Source: DATMNR01 sp963702765 (GTDB lineage Bacteria; Chloroflexota; Ktedonobacteria; Ktedonobacterales; Ktedonobacteraceae). From it: 55,031 nucleotides of DNA. The notes beneath the pieces are model-generated. The model was not told the origin of the DNA. It made no database searches and saw only the letters and a program-made list of their open reading frames with translations. The first letter of the stretch is position 1. Each line of letters starts with the position of its first letter. The position numbers were made by a program, and so were the translations under genes. Shown piece after piece: positions 7,842-17,727 of this stretch. The DNA is taken from assembly GCA_963702765.1 (NCBI GenBank), contig CAVPEB010000032.1:1-55031 (forward strand), written 5' to 3'.

Positions 7842-9776
7842 ATGCCACGCTGCCAGAATCCGCGCTGCCGCACTGACTACCCACCTGGAACATACAGGTG
7901 CACGAATCCGCACTGCCAGTGCTTGTTGCCTGATGCAATCGTGGCGGGACGCTATCGCATTGAAACACTGATAGGCATAGGCGGCATGGGTGCAGTGTAC
8001 CGCGCAAGCGACACATTCGAAATGCAGCAGGTAGCGCTCAAAATTATTTCAGCATCCTCCAGTAATTCAGATAGCGCTGTTGCAATAGAACGCTTTCGTC
8101 GTGAGGCTCGTTATGCCCACCAACTTCGACACAAGAATATTGTGCCTGTATTAAACTTTGGACAGGACGGCACGCTTCTCTATCTTGTGATGCCGCTCAT
8201 TACTGGTGGTACGTTGAAAGGGTTGTTAAAAGCTGAGCAGCCGCTGCCGTTTCCTTTAGCACAACGGTATTTAAACGAACTCGCCGATGCCATAGATATG
8301 ATTCACGCTCATCCACAAAACATAGTGCATCGCGATATTAAACCATCAAATCTACTCATTCACCAGGATGATGGGCGTTTAGTCGTTACGGATTTTGGCA
8401 TCGCTCGTGCTATGCAACAAGAACGTCCATTGACCCAGGAAGGGTGGGCATTAGGCACCGAACACTATACAGCCCCTGAACAAGGGCTGGGCAATGCCGA
8501 ACCAGCCAGCGACATTTATTCTATGGGTGTAATAGCCTATCAGATGTTTACCGGTCTACTACCTTTCCAGGCAATTGTACGCAGCCGTGGCGCACAGCTT
8601 CCCGGACCCAGCGAACTCAATACACTTTTGCCACAGGCAACAGATGCCATCATATTACGAGCAATGGAGAACGACCCGGCAAAACGCTATCGTTCCGCTA
8701 GAGCTTTTGCAGATGCACTCAATGAAACGCTAAAATTAGCCTCCTCTTCTGTGACCCCGACAATGTTTGGCACGACCAATAATGCAAATATCATCGTGCG
8801 CACCATCATTCCTGAGAATCCCTGTAGCGATTGTGGTCAGGAAAATCGCAGCAGTTCACGTTTCTGTCGTCGGTGTGGTCATAAACTTGATGATACATCT
8901 CCACTTGTCACTGAAGTCTGCCAGGTTGGTTATGTCAGTGATACCGGTCGTCGCTTTGTGGCTGAAGACAATGAGGATATGCTTCTGATCGTTCAAGGGT
9001 TATGCGCTAATCTTGCGCCACCTCCGCGCCCATTTGGCTTGCTAGCCGTGGCCGATGGCAAGCGAGGGCCGCAAGGTAAATCCGTGGCTGGACACGAAGC
9101 CAGCCGGTTGGCTATCGAGACAGTTGCCGATGTCCTGCTGCCATTCCTGGCTACTCCATTGCCATCAAGTTCATATTCAGCTTCAGGTAAAAATCCACAA
9201 GTGTCAAAAGCTAACAATCCCGGGATCATTTCCCCATCAATACTTCCACCAGAAAAGATATTTGAACAATGGATGGGAGAAAGCATTCGACGCGCAAATC
9301 AGGTTATTTACCATTGCAATGCCGATTACGATACACATATGGCCAGCACCTTGAGCATTGCACTTGTGCATAAACGCCATCTCTACATATCAAGCGTTGG
9401 CGATAGCCGTGTCTATCACTACAGTAGCCAGGATAATATCTTGACATGTATTTCTACTGGACAAACTAAAGCCTCAACCTCACTTCCGGCTCAGCAGATA
9501 GAGCTTATCGAAACCAGTCCCATAGGCCAGCTTCCTCGTAATTACCTCGGGCAGGATACTCGCATCCCAATCGATTATTTCCATGCTCAGGCAAAATTGA
9601 ATGACCTGCTTCTGCTATGCACCAATGGCCTGTGGCATATGCTACCCGACGAACATATTAAAGAAATACTTGCGCAGAGTGGAGACCCACAAAAACTGGC
9701 ACGTATTCTGGTCGACGAGGCAAACCTTGCTGGTGGGGAAGGTAACGTCAGCGTAATTGTAGTTGGAATCCAATAA
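7842..9776 (+). CDS. Zn-ribbon Ser/Thr protein kinase fused to a degenerate PP2C domain
   Basis: 644 residues. Order: cysteine-rich N-terminus (C4, C9, C20, C25, C27); Hanks-type kinase about 35-300 with lysine K67, HRDIKPSN at 163-170 and DFG at 184-186, so likely active; a zinc ribbon (C328, C331, C342, C345); then a PP2C-like domain about 360-644. In PP2C the metal ligands are the Asp of NED, of ADG, of SDG and of RDN. Here NEDM (377-380) and ADG (D405) are kept, but the third is Asn (TNG, N595) and the fourth Gly (GEGN, G634). The phosphatase is therefore probably weak or inactive. No membrane segment is seen. GAAGGA precedes the ATG. Confidence 0.9.
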   Translation: MPRCQNPRCRTDYPPGTYRCTNPHCQCLLPDAIVAGRYRIETLIGIGGMGAVYRASDTFEMQQVALKIISASSSNSDSAVAIERFRREARYAHQLRHKNIVPVLNFGQDGTLLYLVMPLITGGTLKGLLKAEQPLPFPLAQRYLNELADAIDMIHAHPQNIVHRDIKPSNLLIHQDDGRLVVTDFGIARAMQQERPLTQEGWALGTEHYTAPEQGLGNAEPASDIYSMGVIAYQMFTGLLPFQAIVRSRGAQLPGPSELNTLLPQATDAIILRAMENDPAKRYRSARAFADALNETLKLASSSVTPTMFGTTNNANIIVRTIIPENPCSDCGQENRSSSRFCRRCGHKLDDTSPLVTEVCQVGYVSDTGRRFVAEDNEDMLLIVQGLCANLAPPPRPFGLLAVADGKRGPQGKSVAGHEASRLAIETVADVLLPFLATPLPSSSYSASGKNPQVSKANNPGIISPSILPPEKIFEQWMGESIRRANQVIYHCNADYDTHMASTLSIALVHKRHLYISSVGDSRVYHYSSQDNILTCISTGQTKASTSLPAQQIELIETSPIGQLPRNYLGQDTRIPIDYFHAQAKLNDLLLLCTNGLWHMLPDEHIKEILAQSGDPQKLARILVDEANLAGGEGNVSVIVVGIQ

Positions 9777-9785
9777 ACAACTTCG

Positions 9786-10612
9786 CTAAATCAACTTCAA
9801 TCCAGAAATTGCCAGAACCGTTGCCAGCACGGGACGCATGAAGCGCTCAGGAATAAATTTGCTTGACTTGCTGCCTAAATAGACACCGGGAAGTGAACCG
9901 ATGAGGAGCATACCGACGATAGGCCAATTGATAGTACCCGCAACGATGTAGGCTATTGCACCTGAGGCCAGGAGCATAAAAGCCTGGAATATGTCTGTGC
10001 CGACTAATTCTTTCGATGTCAGCCTGGGGAAAAGAAAGGCGATGGACACGATAATCAGCGTCCCACTTCCCACGGAGGTCAGACCCACGAGGAAACCTAC
10101 GACCGCACCAACCATCGCGGTAACTACTGGCCTGTACCATTTTTCCCAACGGCTGGATCGTTCTGCGGAGGTTACTTCTCCTGACAACGCTTCTTGTTTC
10201 TGTTTCTCTAAGCGCCTTTGATCGAAATAACGCATGATGAATGGTTTTAAGACAAGCAACACAGCCACGAACACGAGGGTAAATCCGAGCGCGTGAAGAA
10301 TAACGCCATTCACCACTGCGCCATATTGTTTACGGATGTATTGTACGAGGCCAACGCTTAGGAGGGTTGCTGGCACACTACCGCAGGCAAGCCAGAGTGC
10401 GACCTTGAAATTCACGTTTTTCTGACGGATATGAATGACTGAGCCGAGAGCTTTTGTAACAGTTGAATACGCAATATCAGTTCCAACAGCCCATACCGGG
10501 GGAATGCCAAAAAGAAAATCAGGATAGGAGCGAGCAATGATCCGCCACCCATCCCTGTTAGTCCAACGAGAAAACCTATCAACAGACCGACGAGCGAGAT
10601 CCGATAATCCAC
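9786..10612 (-). CDS. TauE/SafE family permease, frameshifted
   Basis: The real N-terminus is MDYRISLVGLLIGFLVG at 10612, with the glycine-rich TauE motif LTGMGGGSLLAP. Near 10509-10513 the frame changes: ILIFF continues as FGIPPVWAVGTD in another frame, which is the next conserved block. One extra T in the T5 run would restore it. The C-terminal half repeats the motif (FLVGLTSVGSGTLI) and ends with GSLPGVYLGS, giving the usual two-fold 8-helix layout. TauE/SafE proteins move sulfite, sulfoacetate or other organosulfur anions. Extending the second frame upstream to 10682 gives a non-family N-terminus, so that start is rejected. Confidence 0.82.
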
Positions 10613-11236
10613 GTCGTACCTCCCTGGGTAAACTAAACAATCTACTCAAAGTACTCTGTTTCCTATGTAACCACCGTAACATATTATTATTATTCTTTCA
10701 AGTTATTTATCTCATTCCACAATGTTATCAAATATTGTCATATATGTTTGCAATTATCATACCTATAAGTTATGTGTAATATTCCTCCAGCTTATGAATA
10801 ATCCATATTAGTAGGAGTTAATTCATTCATCCTGATAATTGATTGCACAATTTCAATGTGGTAATAAAAGTAAAGTTTATTTCTAGTGATAACTATGATT
10901 AATCACGTGACATAGCTGGAAAAGGGTCACTTCTTCGCTGACTTATATGTGAGCTTAATACATAAGCGTTGTGAGGCAGGACAGAAGTATACAGTCACGG
11001 AGTGGAATGTGAGAATCAGTTTTTCAGAATTGCCAGGGGTTGTGCATCCATCTTTCCAGATTGTACAATGGAGCAGCTAACATAATTCTTGTTCCCATAT
11101 TTTCGAAAGAGCGACGGGAAGATGTGCCCTGGGAACTGGAAGCTTTCCACTTTACTCATGTCAGACTTTTAGACGAAATCTAGCTGAGTAGTCACAGTAA
11201 AGTCCGTCATAGAATGATCGTAGGAGGTACTTTTCT
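10613..11236. other. AT-rich intergenic region between divergent tauE-like and argJ
   Basis: 624 bases with no gene that I can support. The first 300 bases are strongly AT-rich, as expected for divergent promoters, but no single pair of -35/-10 boxes stands out. No T-box core or terminator was found. The argJ ribosome site AGGAGGT is at 11222-11228. Confidence 0.4.
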
Positions 11237-12449
11237 TTGCCTGACATATTTCGTGAAGTCGACAATTGCGTGACAGCTCCCCTGCGGCTTTCGCGCTGGT
11301 GTTACAGCAAGCGGCATTAAATCCGATGCAACCATCAACGACCTGGCTATTCTGGTTTCAGATGTACCCTGTGTTGCTGCTGGAACCTTCACAACCAGTA
11401 GCACGCGTGCTGCTCCCGTGATTGTTTGTCAGGAACGATTGAAAAGTGGGAGAGCACAGGCAGTCATAGTCAACAGTGGAAACGCCAACTGCGCAACAGG
11501 CGAATTAGGCATGCAGAATGCCTATCGTATGACAGAATTTGTCGCAAAGCGCTTCCAACTTAAAGAAGAACTGGTTCTCTGTTCCTCCACCGGTATCATT
11601 GGCCGCCAACTGCCAATCGATAAGGTTGAGGCAGGAGTGGCAGCTATTGAGTTAAGTACAGACCAGGGCAATGCCTTTTCGGAAGCAATCTTGACAACTG
11701 ATACTCGTCCCAAACGCATCGCGCTGGAGTTCCAAATTGAGGGTCATACGATTCGCCTTGGTGGCGTAACTAAAGGCGCTGGTATGATCTATCCAAATAT
11801 GGCCACGATGCTGAGTTACCTGACAACAGATGCGGCAATTGAGCAGGACTGGATGCGAGTAGAATTAAAGGCTGCGGTTGCTGACTCATTTAACATGATG
11901 GCGATGGACGGGGACATGTCCACCAACGATACCTGTATTCTTTTCGCCAACGGCCTGACAGGGAATACTCCCATCAACGCCAATCATCCTGAAGCGGGAA
12001 CGTTCCGCGAAGCACTGCGCCGTGTGACACAATATTTAGCGAGAGAGATGGCTCGTGACGGTGAAGGCGCTTCGAAGCTCATGACAGTATATGTGCAAGG
12101 CGCACAAGACAAAGCCGATGCAATTAAAGCTGCCCGTTCAATCACACTTTCACCACTCTGGCAATGCGCGCTTGCTGGTGGGGACCCCAACTGGGGACGC
12201 ATTGTGGCTGCTCTGGGCGCCAGCGGATGCAGACTCGATCAAAGCAACTACGATATTTTTATCGGTGATGTTCAGATCATGAAACAGGGACTGGCCGCGC
12301 AGTATGACCAGCAAGATGCCCGCGCTGCCATGGCTGGCAATGAAGTCTCTATTGCGATTGATCTTCACCTCGGTGAGGGTAAAGCAACAGCATGGGGCTG
12401 CGATCTAACTCACGGCTATATTGACGAAAACACGCTCTATACACGTTAA
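11237..12449 (+). CDS. argJ: Bifunctional glutamate N-acetyltransferase/ornithine acetyltransferase, frameshifted near the start
   Basis: ArgJ makes N-acetylglutamate and recycles acetyl from N-acetylornithine. The body matches throughout: GFRAGVTASGIK, NSGNANCATG, TKGAGMIYPNMATML with the self-cleavage threonine in ATML, GDPNWGRI and a C-terminal DLTHGYI. An uninterrupted frame with a start codon exists only from GTG 11418, but family sequence is readable back to 11274 and, in the +1 frame, VTAP at 11270. One surplus C in CCCC (11279-11282) explains the break. The best start is TTG 11237, eight bases after a perfect AGGAGGT. argD follows after 40 bases. Confidence 0.87.
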
Positions 12450-12489
12450 GAGATTTTTTAGCACGTCGATTTCAAAGGAGAAAACGCGC

Positions 12490-13716
12490 ATGACGACAAC
12501 TGACACCAACAAACGAGATTGGGTTTCACTTGAACACCAGTATTATCAGAGCACATTCAAACGCCAGCCGGTAACTTTTGTGCGAGGGAAAGGCACGCGT
12601 GTCTGGGATAGTGATGGAAAATCTTATCTTGACCTCGTAGCAGGCATAGCCGTGAATGTACTCGGCCACTGTCATCCTGCCATTGTCGAGGCAGTGCAAC
12701 AACAGGTAACTCAACTCGTTCACGTTTCGAACCTCTATTATAATACTCGCCAGATCGAACTGGCCGAGCAACTTGGCCAGTTGAGCAACGGCATGCGTTC
12801 TTTCTTCTCAAATAGCGGTGCAGAAGCTAACGAGGGTGCGATCAAACTCGCCAGGAAATACGGACGTATCCACAAAGAAGGGGCCTACGAAATTATCAGT
12901 ATGGATCGTAGCTTCCATGGCCGTACTCTCGCAACCACTGCTGCCACAGGACAGGCATTTTATCAAGCAACCTGGGTACCAATACCCGAAGGTTTCAAAC
13001 AGGTTCCTTATAATGATCTGCAAGCTTTGAAGAAGGCCACAAGCGAAAATACAGTCGCTATTTTACTCGAAGCAGTTCAGGGCGAGGGCGGTATCTGGCC
13101 AGGTGATAAAGAATTCATACAGGGAGTACGTGATTGGTGCGACGAACGTAATCTGGTCATGATCTGCGACGAGGTGCAGGCAGGCATGGGTCGCACAGGC
13201 AAGTTTTTCAGTTGGGAACACTATGGTATCGTGCCTGATATTGTCACCATGGCCAAAGGTCTGGCAGGTGGTGTTCCCATAGGGGCAATGCTTACAGGAC
13301 CAAGAAGTGACGTGTTTGTCGCTGGCGATCATGGAACCACCTTTGGTGGAAACCCTATCGCATGTGCCGCCGGAATCGCGACCATCAAAACAATCCTCGA
13401 TGAGAATCTGCTAGACAACGCTGCCAAGATGGGGGAGTATTGTCATAGCAAGTTTAAACAGTTTTGCGAGAAATATAGCTTCATTGATGGCCCTCGTGGT
13501 ATTGGTTTGATGCAGGCTGTAAATGTCAAACACGATCTTGCTCCCACCATCGTACAACAGTCGCTTGAGCATGGTTTGCTGTTAAATAATCTAGGCACCA
13601 ACACTTTGCGTATGGTTCCACCACTCAATATTAGCAAGCATGAAGTTGACGAAGCTACCGATCTATTGGACAAGGCATTATCGGATGTAGCCCAGATGCC
13701 GGTTTCCCAGGCATAG
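12490..13716 (+). CDS. argD: Acetylornithine aminotransferase
   Basis: About 408 residues, fold-type I PLP aminotransferase. Visible landmarks: FFSNSGAEANEGAIKLARKY, the DEVQAGMGRTG block with the PLP-ring aspartate, and the Schiff-base lysine in TMAKGLAGGVP. It converts N-acetylglutamate semialdehyde to N-acetylornithine in arginine synthesis. I start it at ATG 12490, with AAAGGAG at 12475-12481; an in-frame start at 12421 would overlap argJ and add unlike residues. Context with argJ favours ArgD over 4-aminobutyrate or ornithine aminotransferase. A long perfect hairpin follows two bases after the stop. Confidence 0.93.
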   Translation: MTTTDTNKRDWVSLEHQYYQSTFKRQPVTFVRGKGTRVWDSDGKSYLDLVAGIAVNVLGHCHPAIVEAVQQQVTQLVHVSNLYYNTRQIELAEQLGQLSNGMRSFFSNSGAEANEGAIKLARKYGRIHKEGAYEIISMDRSFHGRTLATTAATGQAFYQATWVPIPEGFKQVPYNDLQALKKATSENTVAILLEAVQGEGGIWPGDKEFIQGVRDWCDERNLVMICDEVQAGMGRTGKFFSWEHYGIVPDIVTMAKGLAGGVPIGAMLTGPRSDVFVAGDHGTTFGGNPIACAAGIATIKTILDENLLDNAAKMGEYCHSKFKQFCEKYSFIDGPRGIGLMQAVNVKHDLAPTIVQQSLEHGLLLNNLGTNTLRMVPPLNISKHEVDEATDLLDKALSDVAQMPVSQA

Positions 13717-13718
13717 TT

Positions 13719-13792
13719 GTGTCATCCTGAGCGTGAGCGAAGGATCTCGCGCGATGAGCAACGAGATCCTTCGCTCACGCTCAGGATGACAC
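13719..13792. repeat. Long perfect hairpin repeat after argD (TCATCCTGAGCG family)
   Basis: Two 31-base arms, 13719-13749 and 13762-13792, are exactly complementary around a 12-base loop. The arm contains TCATCCTGAGCG and GAAGGATCT, a sequence type I recognise as a widespread intergenic palindromic repeat in several bacterial phyla. It could terminate argD transcription, though it lacks a U tract. Confidence 0.85.
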
Positions 13793-13850
13793 TGGAAAAA
13801 CCCTCAATGTTGAGAGTTGGCTTCTCAGGCAAGTGCAATTCATTGCATCC

Positions 13851-14180
13851 CTATGTCCCTTTTTCTGTAACATAATCGAACGCATCTCGTGCAAACTCAA
13901 GCCATCTCGAACTGTGTTCAACCGGCACAACCACCCACTCTTTCATTGGCCTTCCTCGTTCAGATGGATCAAATAACCTGGATCCAGAGAGGGCAAGCGC
14001 CTCTGCATGACTTGTGCCACTGAGTTTGAAAACCATCGCGCCTTCTGAATAACCCGCGAAGGCCTTGCCACTGCTATTCTTTAGACAAGGCATTCCAAAC
14101 ATTTTTCCGCTCGTCGTTGATGACGTAGCTATCATTTCAGAGACAACAACTTCATATGGTGCCTGTGGTTCTAAAGACAT
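13851..14180 (-). CDS. TfoX N-terminal domain-like protein
   Basis: About 109 residues. The segment MFGMPCLKNSSGKAFAGY followed by VFKLSG and a late PMKEWVVVP matches the small TfoX/Sxy N-terminal (YjbR-like) fold found as stand-alone proteins in many bacteria. Their role is unknown; the competence role of full-length TfoX should not be transferred. I take ATG 14180 as the start because GAGGTG lies eight bases before it; an ATG 36 bases upstream has no such site. It is the last gene of a probable three-gene unit. Confidence 0.72.
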   Translation of the reverse strand: MSLEPQAPYEVVVSEMIATSSTTSGKMFGMPCLKNSSGKAFAGYSEGAMVFKLSGTSHAEALALSGSRLFDPSERGRPMKEWVVVPVEHSSRWLEFARDAFDYVTEKGT

Positions 14181-14217
14181 AATAATTTCACCTCGATTTA
14201 TAGCTTTCAGACCCAAT

Positions 14218-14628
14218 TTATGGTGCTGGATGTTGCGGCACCACTATTGCCAGTACCACAGGTAAAAGCACAACAAGTGCAGTGCATCCCAAAGCTATCA
14301 ATGCAGCACGAGCCTGAGCCGCCGCTCCCGCTTGCTGCCACGTGGTTACACTCCTCAGTGTTCGTACAATAGCGACAATATATATCACTAGAGCTAATAC
14401 CATCCCAACAATCAGCACGATTATCGACGCTTGCTGCTGTGCAAAGAATCCCGATGAAGCGAATAACTGGCGAGAAAGAGCTGTTAGCAGCACTGTAATT
14501 GCAACGATTAGTAATAGAAGTCCTAGTGGTATGAGCCCAACTAAAACTCCCCGCATTGCACTACCTTTCTGTTGTAACGAAAGACTTTGTGCTCGATCAT
14601 TAGAAGTGTTATACATCTGTGAAGACAT
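14218..14628 (-). CDS. Small integral membrane protein of unknown function
   Basis: 136 residues, not recognised. Three strongly hydrophobic stretches at about 27-50, 66-90 and 108-130 predict three membrane helices, with a polar, serine- and glutamine-rich N-terminus of about 25 residues. AGGAGAAGGA lies before the ATG. It starts 23 bases after the stop of the hydrolase gene upstream and is followed after 37 bases by the TfoX-like gene, so all three are probably co-transcribed. Confidence 0.7.
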   Translation of the reverse strand: MSSQMYNTSNDRAQSLSLQQKGSAMRGVLVGLIPLGLLLLIVAITVLLTALSRQLFASSGFFAQQQASIIVLIVGMVLALVIYIVAIVRTLRSVTTWQQAGAAAQARAALIALGCTALVVLLPVVLAIVVPQHPAP

Positions 14629-14651
14629 GATTTCCTTCTCCTAATCCACTC

Positions 14652-15686
14652 TTAAGTGCTGCTTGTATCTGGCCCAAGCGCGGCATCATAAAAGGCGACA
14701 ACACGATCAACGTACACAGTTCCTTCCTTATTGAACGACTGGGCATGGGTAGCCCCTGGCACTAACCAGGTTTGAATGTGAGCATCAGGCGCAGTTCGAG
14801 CCGCAGTAGCGAGAATATTCATATTGTCTGTAGGAACATATGTATCGCTTGTTCCATGTATAAAAAAGATTGGACGTGGGGCTATACTGGCAACTATATC
14901 TACAGGTCGCACAGCATAAAAATCCATGCCATACAGAGCACGGGCCGCGAAAAGTCCTCCAGGGGTGAACAATGGGGGTAAATGACCGCCGCTGGGAACC
15001 TCGCGTTCAAGAATAGGGATGATATCGGCATAAGCACAATCAGAGACAACTGCACGAATAGCCGGCTCTTTTGCGGTCGCCATCAATAACGTCGCGGCTC
15101 CCATCGAGACACCCCAGCCACCTATAATATGTGTACGGCCTAATGCAGGGTAAGGAACTGGTCCAGAACGTAAGAAATCAACTGCGCCAAGCACATCGCG
15201 TTGCTCAAAGTAGCCAAGCGAAAGTGGCTCCGGTGGCGATTCACCTGCACCGCGCATATCAAAAGCCAGAATAGCAAAGCCATGACGTGCCAGATCTCCA
15301 CTAAGATCGAGAAGTCCAGCACCTTTATCAGCACGATTGGTGCGGGTACCATGCACCATGATAATGGTTCGCTGCGATGTCAGATTCCCATTTGGCAATA
15401 CTCCTGGTATATACCAACCTTTTAACTGCACCTGGTCTATTCGGCTTGGGAACGTGACATACTTGAACTGCAGTCCTAACGAGGCAGGTGTAGCATAAAT
15501 AGGCGTTTGTGGCACATAGACCAATTTCGTTGCGATGTAGATTGATAATGCAGTATAGGCCGTGGTCACAATTACGGAAACGATAAGCAAAGCCACAACA
15601 ACCCAACGTAAAAGACGATCTGTCTTTTTTACACCTTCCTGAGGTTGAGTGACAGGTACAACGGATGCGGGCGGATGATATGACAT
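14652..15686 (-). CDS. Membrane-anchored alpha/beta hydrolase
   Basis: 344 residues. A single N-terminal membrane segment (about 28-52) anchors an alpha/beta-hydrolase domain outside the cytoplasm. IIMVHGT gives the oxyanion loop, GWGVSMG the nucleophile serine, FFIHGTSDTYVP the acid strand and PGATHAQSF the histidine. It resembles the BAAT/dienelactone-hydrolase-like group often annotated as secreted serine peptidase or esterase. The AAGGAGGT site is six bases before the ATG. The substrate is unknown. It is first in a probable operon with the small membrane protein. Confidence 0.82.
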   Translation of the reverse strand: MSYHPPASVVPVTQPQEGVKKTDRLLRWVVVALLIVSVIVTTAYTALSIYIATKLVYVPQTPIYATPASLGLQFKYVTFPSRIDQVQLKGWYIPGVLPNGNLTSQRTIIMVHGTRTNRADKGAGLLDLSGDLARHGFAILAFDMRGAGESPPEPLSLGYFEQRDVLGAVDFLRSGPVPYPALGRTHIIGGWGVSMGAATLLMATAKEPAIRAVVSDCAYADIIPILEREVPSGGHLPPLFTPGGLFAARALYGMDFYAVRPVDIVASIAPRPIFFIHGTSDTYVPTDNMNILATAARTAPDAHIQTWLVPGATHAQSFNKEGTVYVDRVVAFYDAALGPDTSST

Positions 15687-15827
15687 GGTCAGACCTCCTT
15701 CTATTTCTCTAGAATACGTTCATATCTTAAGTTTATATCTCAAGCGTATCATATCAGAGTGTCATTTGACCTATATTCTCATCCTTCTAAACTTTCATTC
15801 TCTGGAACATTATCCGATGCAACAAGA

Positions 15828-17657
15828 TCAGCTCGTAATGCGCTGCACACCCTGGCCAATCGTTTCCGCTTTGATGATGCGAAAACGTCCCATGTTACCC
15901 GTATGCTCCACATGTGGACCGCCACACACCTCCATCGAATAATCGCCAATATTGTATACTTTGACAACATCGCCATAACGATCGCCGAAGAAGGCTAGTG
16001 CTCCCTGATCAAGCGCCTGTTGTAAAGGCAATACTTCCATCGTTGTCTGTAAATCACGCGTAATCTGCTGGTTTACGATTTCCTCAACACGCTGGATTTC
16101 CTCGCTCGTCAATTTCCTCGGGTGCGAGAAGTCAAAGCGCAGCCGTTCCTGGGTAATATTGCTTCCCACCTGATGCACATGGGATCCCAGCACATCGCGT
16201 AACGCTTGTTGCAGCAGATGTGTCGCAGTATGAAGTTGAGTTGTACATTGGCTATGGTCAGCCAGTCCTCCTGCAAATCTTTTCTGGTTAGCCTGGCGCG
16301 AGCGATCCTGATGTTGCTTGAAAAGCACGTTGAAGCCATTTAGATCAGCAATCAAACCTCGTTCCTGTCCCAGTTCTGCTGTCAGGCTCGGCGGGAAACC
16401 AAATGTGTCGAAAAGTCGAAAGACTATCTCACCTGGCAATATTGTCTCGCCTCGTTGGCGTAGTCTTTCTTCTTGCTTTTGGAATTCACGCAGTCCTCGT
16501 GAGAGAGTTTGCCTGAAACGTTCCTCTTCACGTGTCAATTCGCTCAGGATGATTAATCGTCGCTCTTCTAATTCCGGATAGATTGACCCGTAGCGTGTTA
16601 TCACTGCTTGCGCTACTTCGGCGATGAAGGTTCGGGGTAGATTCAATTCATGTCCGCATCGCACCGCGCGACGGATTAACCTGCGGCATATGTAGCCTTG
16701 TTCAACATTGCCAGGAAGTACGCCATCCGCAATAATAAAGGTTGCTGCGCGTATATGATCGGCGATAATACGTATCAATCTCTGCTCTTGCTCAGTCGAA
16801 AGAGCCGCATGTTCCTTACTTCTTCTCAACTCTACTTCGCGAGCAGGATGATCAGATGTAGTGCCATCCTGTTTTATGCGTAGTTCACTGATTCGCTGCA
16901 CAATAGGCATGAATAGATCAGTCGTAAAGACGTCACTCTTTCCCTGATGCACATAGAGCGTTCGTTCCAAACCAATGCCAACATCAATATTGCGTTGTTT
17001 CAGTGGCACATATGCACCCTCTTCTGTTTTGTTATATTGCATGAAGACATTATTGCCGATCTCAATATATTTACCGCAAGTACAACCTGGCTGGCAATCA
17101 GGACCGTGCATGGGGTGCCCCGTATCGTAGAAGAGCTCGGAGTCTGGACCACAAGGACCCGTTTTGCCTATAGGCGGCCACCAGTTGTCCTTTTTTGGCA
17201 GGTAATAGATTCGCTCATGGGGTATACCCAATTCCAACCATATTTGTGCAGCTTCGTCATCTTGCGGTGCATCACTATCACCCGCAAAGACTGTGACAGA
17301 TATACGATCTTGCTCCAATCCCAGCATGCTTGTAAACCACTCCAATGTCCAACTTAGCGAGTCTTTTTTCCAATAATCACCAAGCGACCAGAAACCGAGC
17401 ATTTCAAAGAAGGTATTATGGCTGATATCACCCACCTCTTCAATATCGTCGGTCCGCAAACACTTTTGCACATCCACAAGCCGTTGCCCCAGGGGATGTA
17501 TCTCACCCAGCAAGTAAGGCACAAGTGGCTGCATCCCGGCGCTCGTAAAGAGCGCAGAGGGGTCATTTTCTGGCACGAGCGAGGCCGTTGGAATGATCCT
17601 ATGTCCTCGCTCCGCAAAGAAGCTCAAGAATGCTTGTCTCAGTTCATCTCCTGTCAT
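15828..17657 (-). CDS. alaS: Alanine--tRNA ligase, short form lacking the C-terminal domain
   Basis: 609 residues, against about 870 in most bacteria. The class II core is intact (TSAGMQPLVPYL, FFEMLGFWSLGDYWK, GIGLERTLYV). The tRNA-binding helical part and the editing domain are also present, with zinc ligands HTATH and CGGPH. The protein stops right after GVQRITS, where the family normally goes on into the linker and C-Ala (DHHA1) domain. About 140 bases downstream show no continuation in any frame. Short AlaRS forms exist in some lineages. Expression is under the T-box leader immediately upstream. AAAGGA precedes the ATG. Confidence 0.92.
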   Translation of the reverse strand: MTGDELRQAFLSFFAERGHRIIPTASLVPENDPSALFTSAGMQPLVPYLLGEIHPLGQRLVDVQKCLRTDDIEEVGDISHNTFFEMLGFWSLGDYWKKDSLSWTLEWFTSMLGLEQDRISVTVFAGDSDAPQDDEAAQIWLELGIPHERIYYLPKKDNWWPPIGKTGPCGPDSELFYDTGHPMHGPDCQPGCTCGKYIEIGNNVFMQYNKTEEGAYVPLKQRNIDVGIGLERTLYVHQGKSDVFTTDLFMPIVQRISELRIKQDGTTSDHPAREVELRRSKEHAALSTEQEQRLIRIIADHIRAATFIIADGVLPGNVEQGYICRRLIRRAVRCGHELNLPRTFIAEVAQAVITRYGSIYPELEERRLIILSELTREEERFRQTLSRGLREFQKQEERLRQRGETILPGEIVFRLFDTFGFPPSLTAELGQERGLIADLNGFNVLFKQHQDRSRQANQKRFAGGLADHSQCTTQLHTATHLLQQALRDVLGSHVHQVGSNITQERLRFDFSHPRKLTSEEIQRVEEIVNQQITRDLQTTMEVLPLQQALDQGALAFFGDRYGDVVKVYNIGDYSMEVCGGPHVEHTGNMGRFRIIKAETIGQGVQRITS

Positions 17658-17691
17658 GATTCGTTCCTTTCACAAAGTGTAATATCCAAAC

Positions 17692-17727
17692 AAAAAGCCC
17701 GCCCCGAACATATGTCGGGGCGGGCTT
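17692..17727 (-). terminator. Intrinsic terminator of the alaS T-box
   Basis: Thirteen-base GC-rich arms AAGCCCGCCCCGA (17727-17715) and TCGGGGCGGGCTT (17707-17695) enclose seven bases and are followed by a T run. It competes with the antiterminator containing the T-box core. Confidence 0.93.

Noticed and set aside
10613..10682. Longer N-terminus for the TauE-like protein
   Set aside because: The residues are arginine-rich and not family-like, whereas the other frame gives the conserved MGGGSLLAP start.
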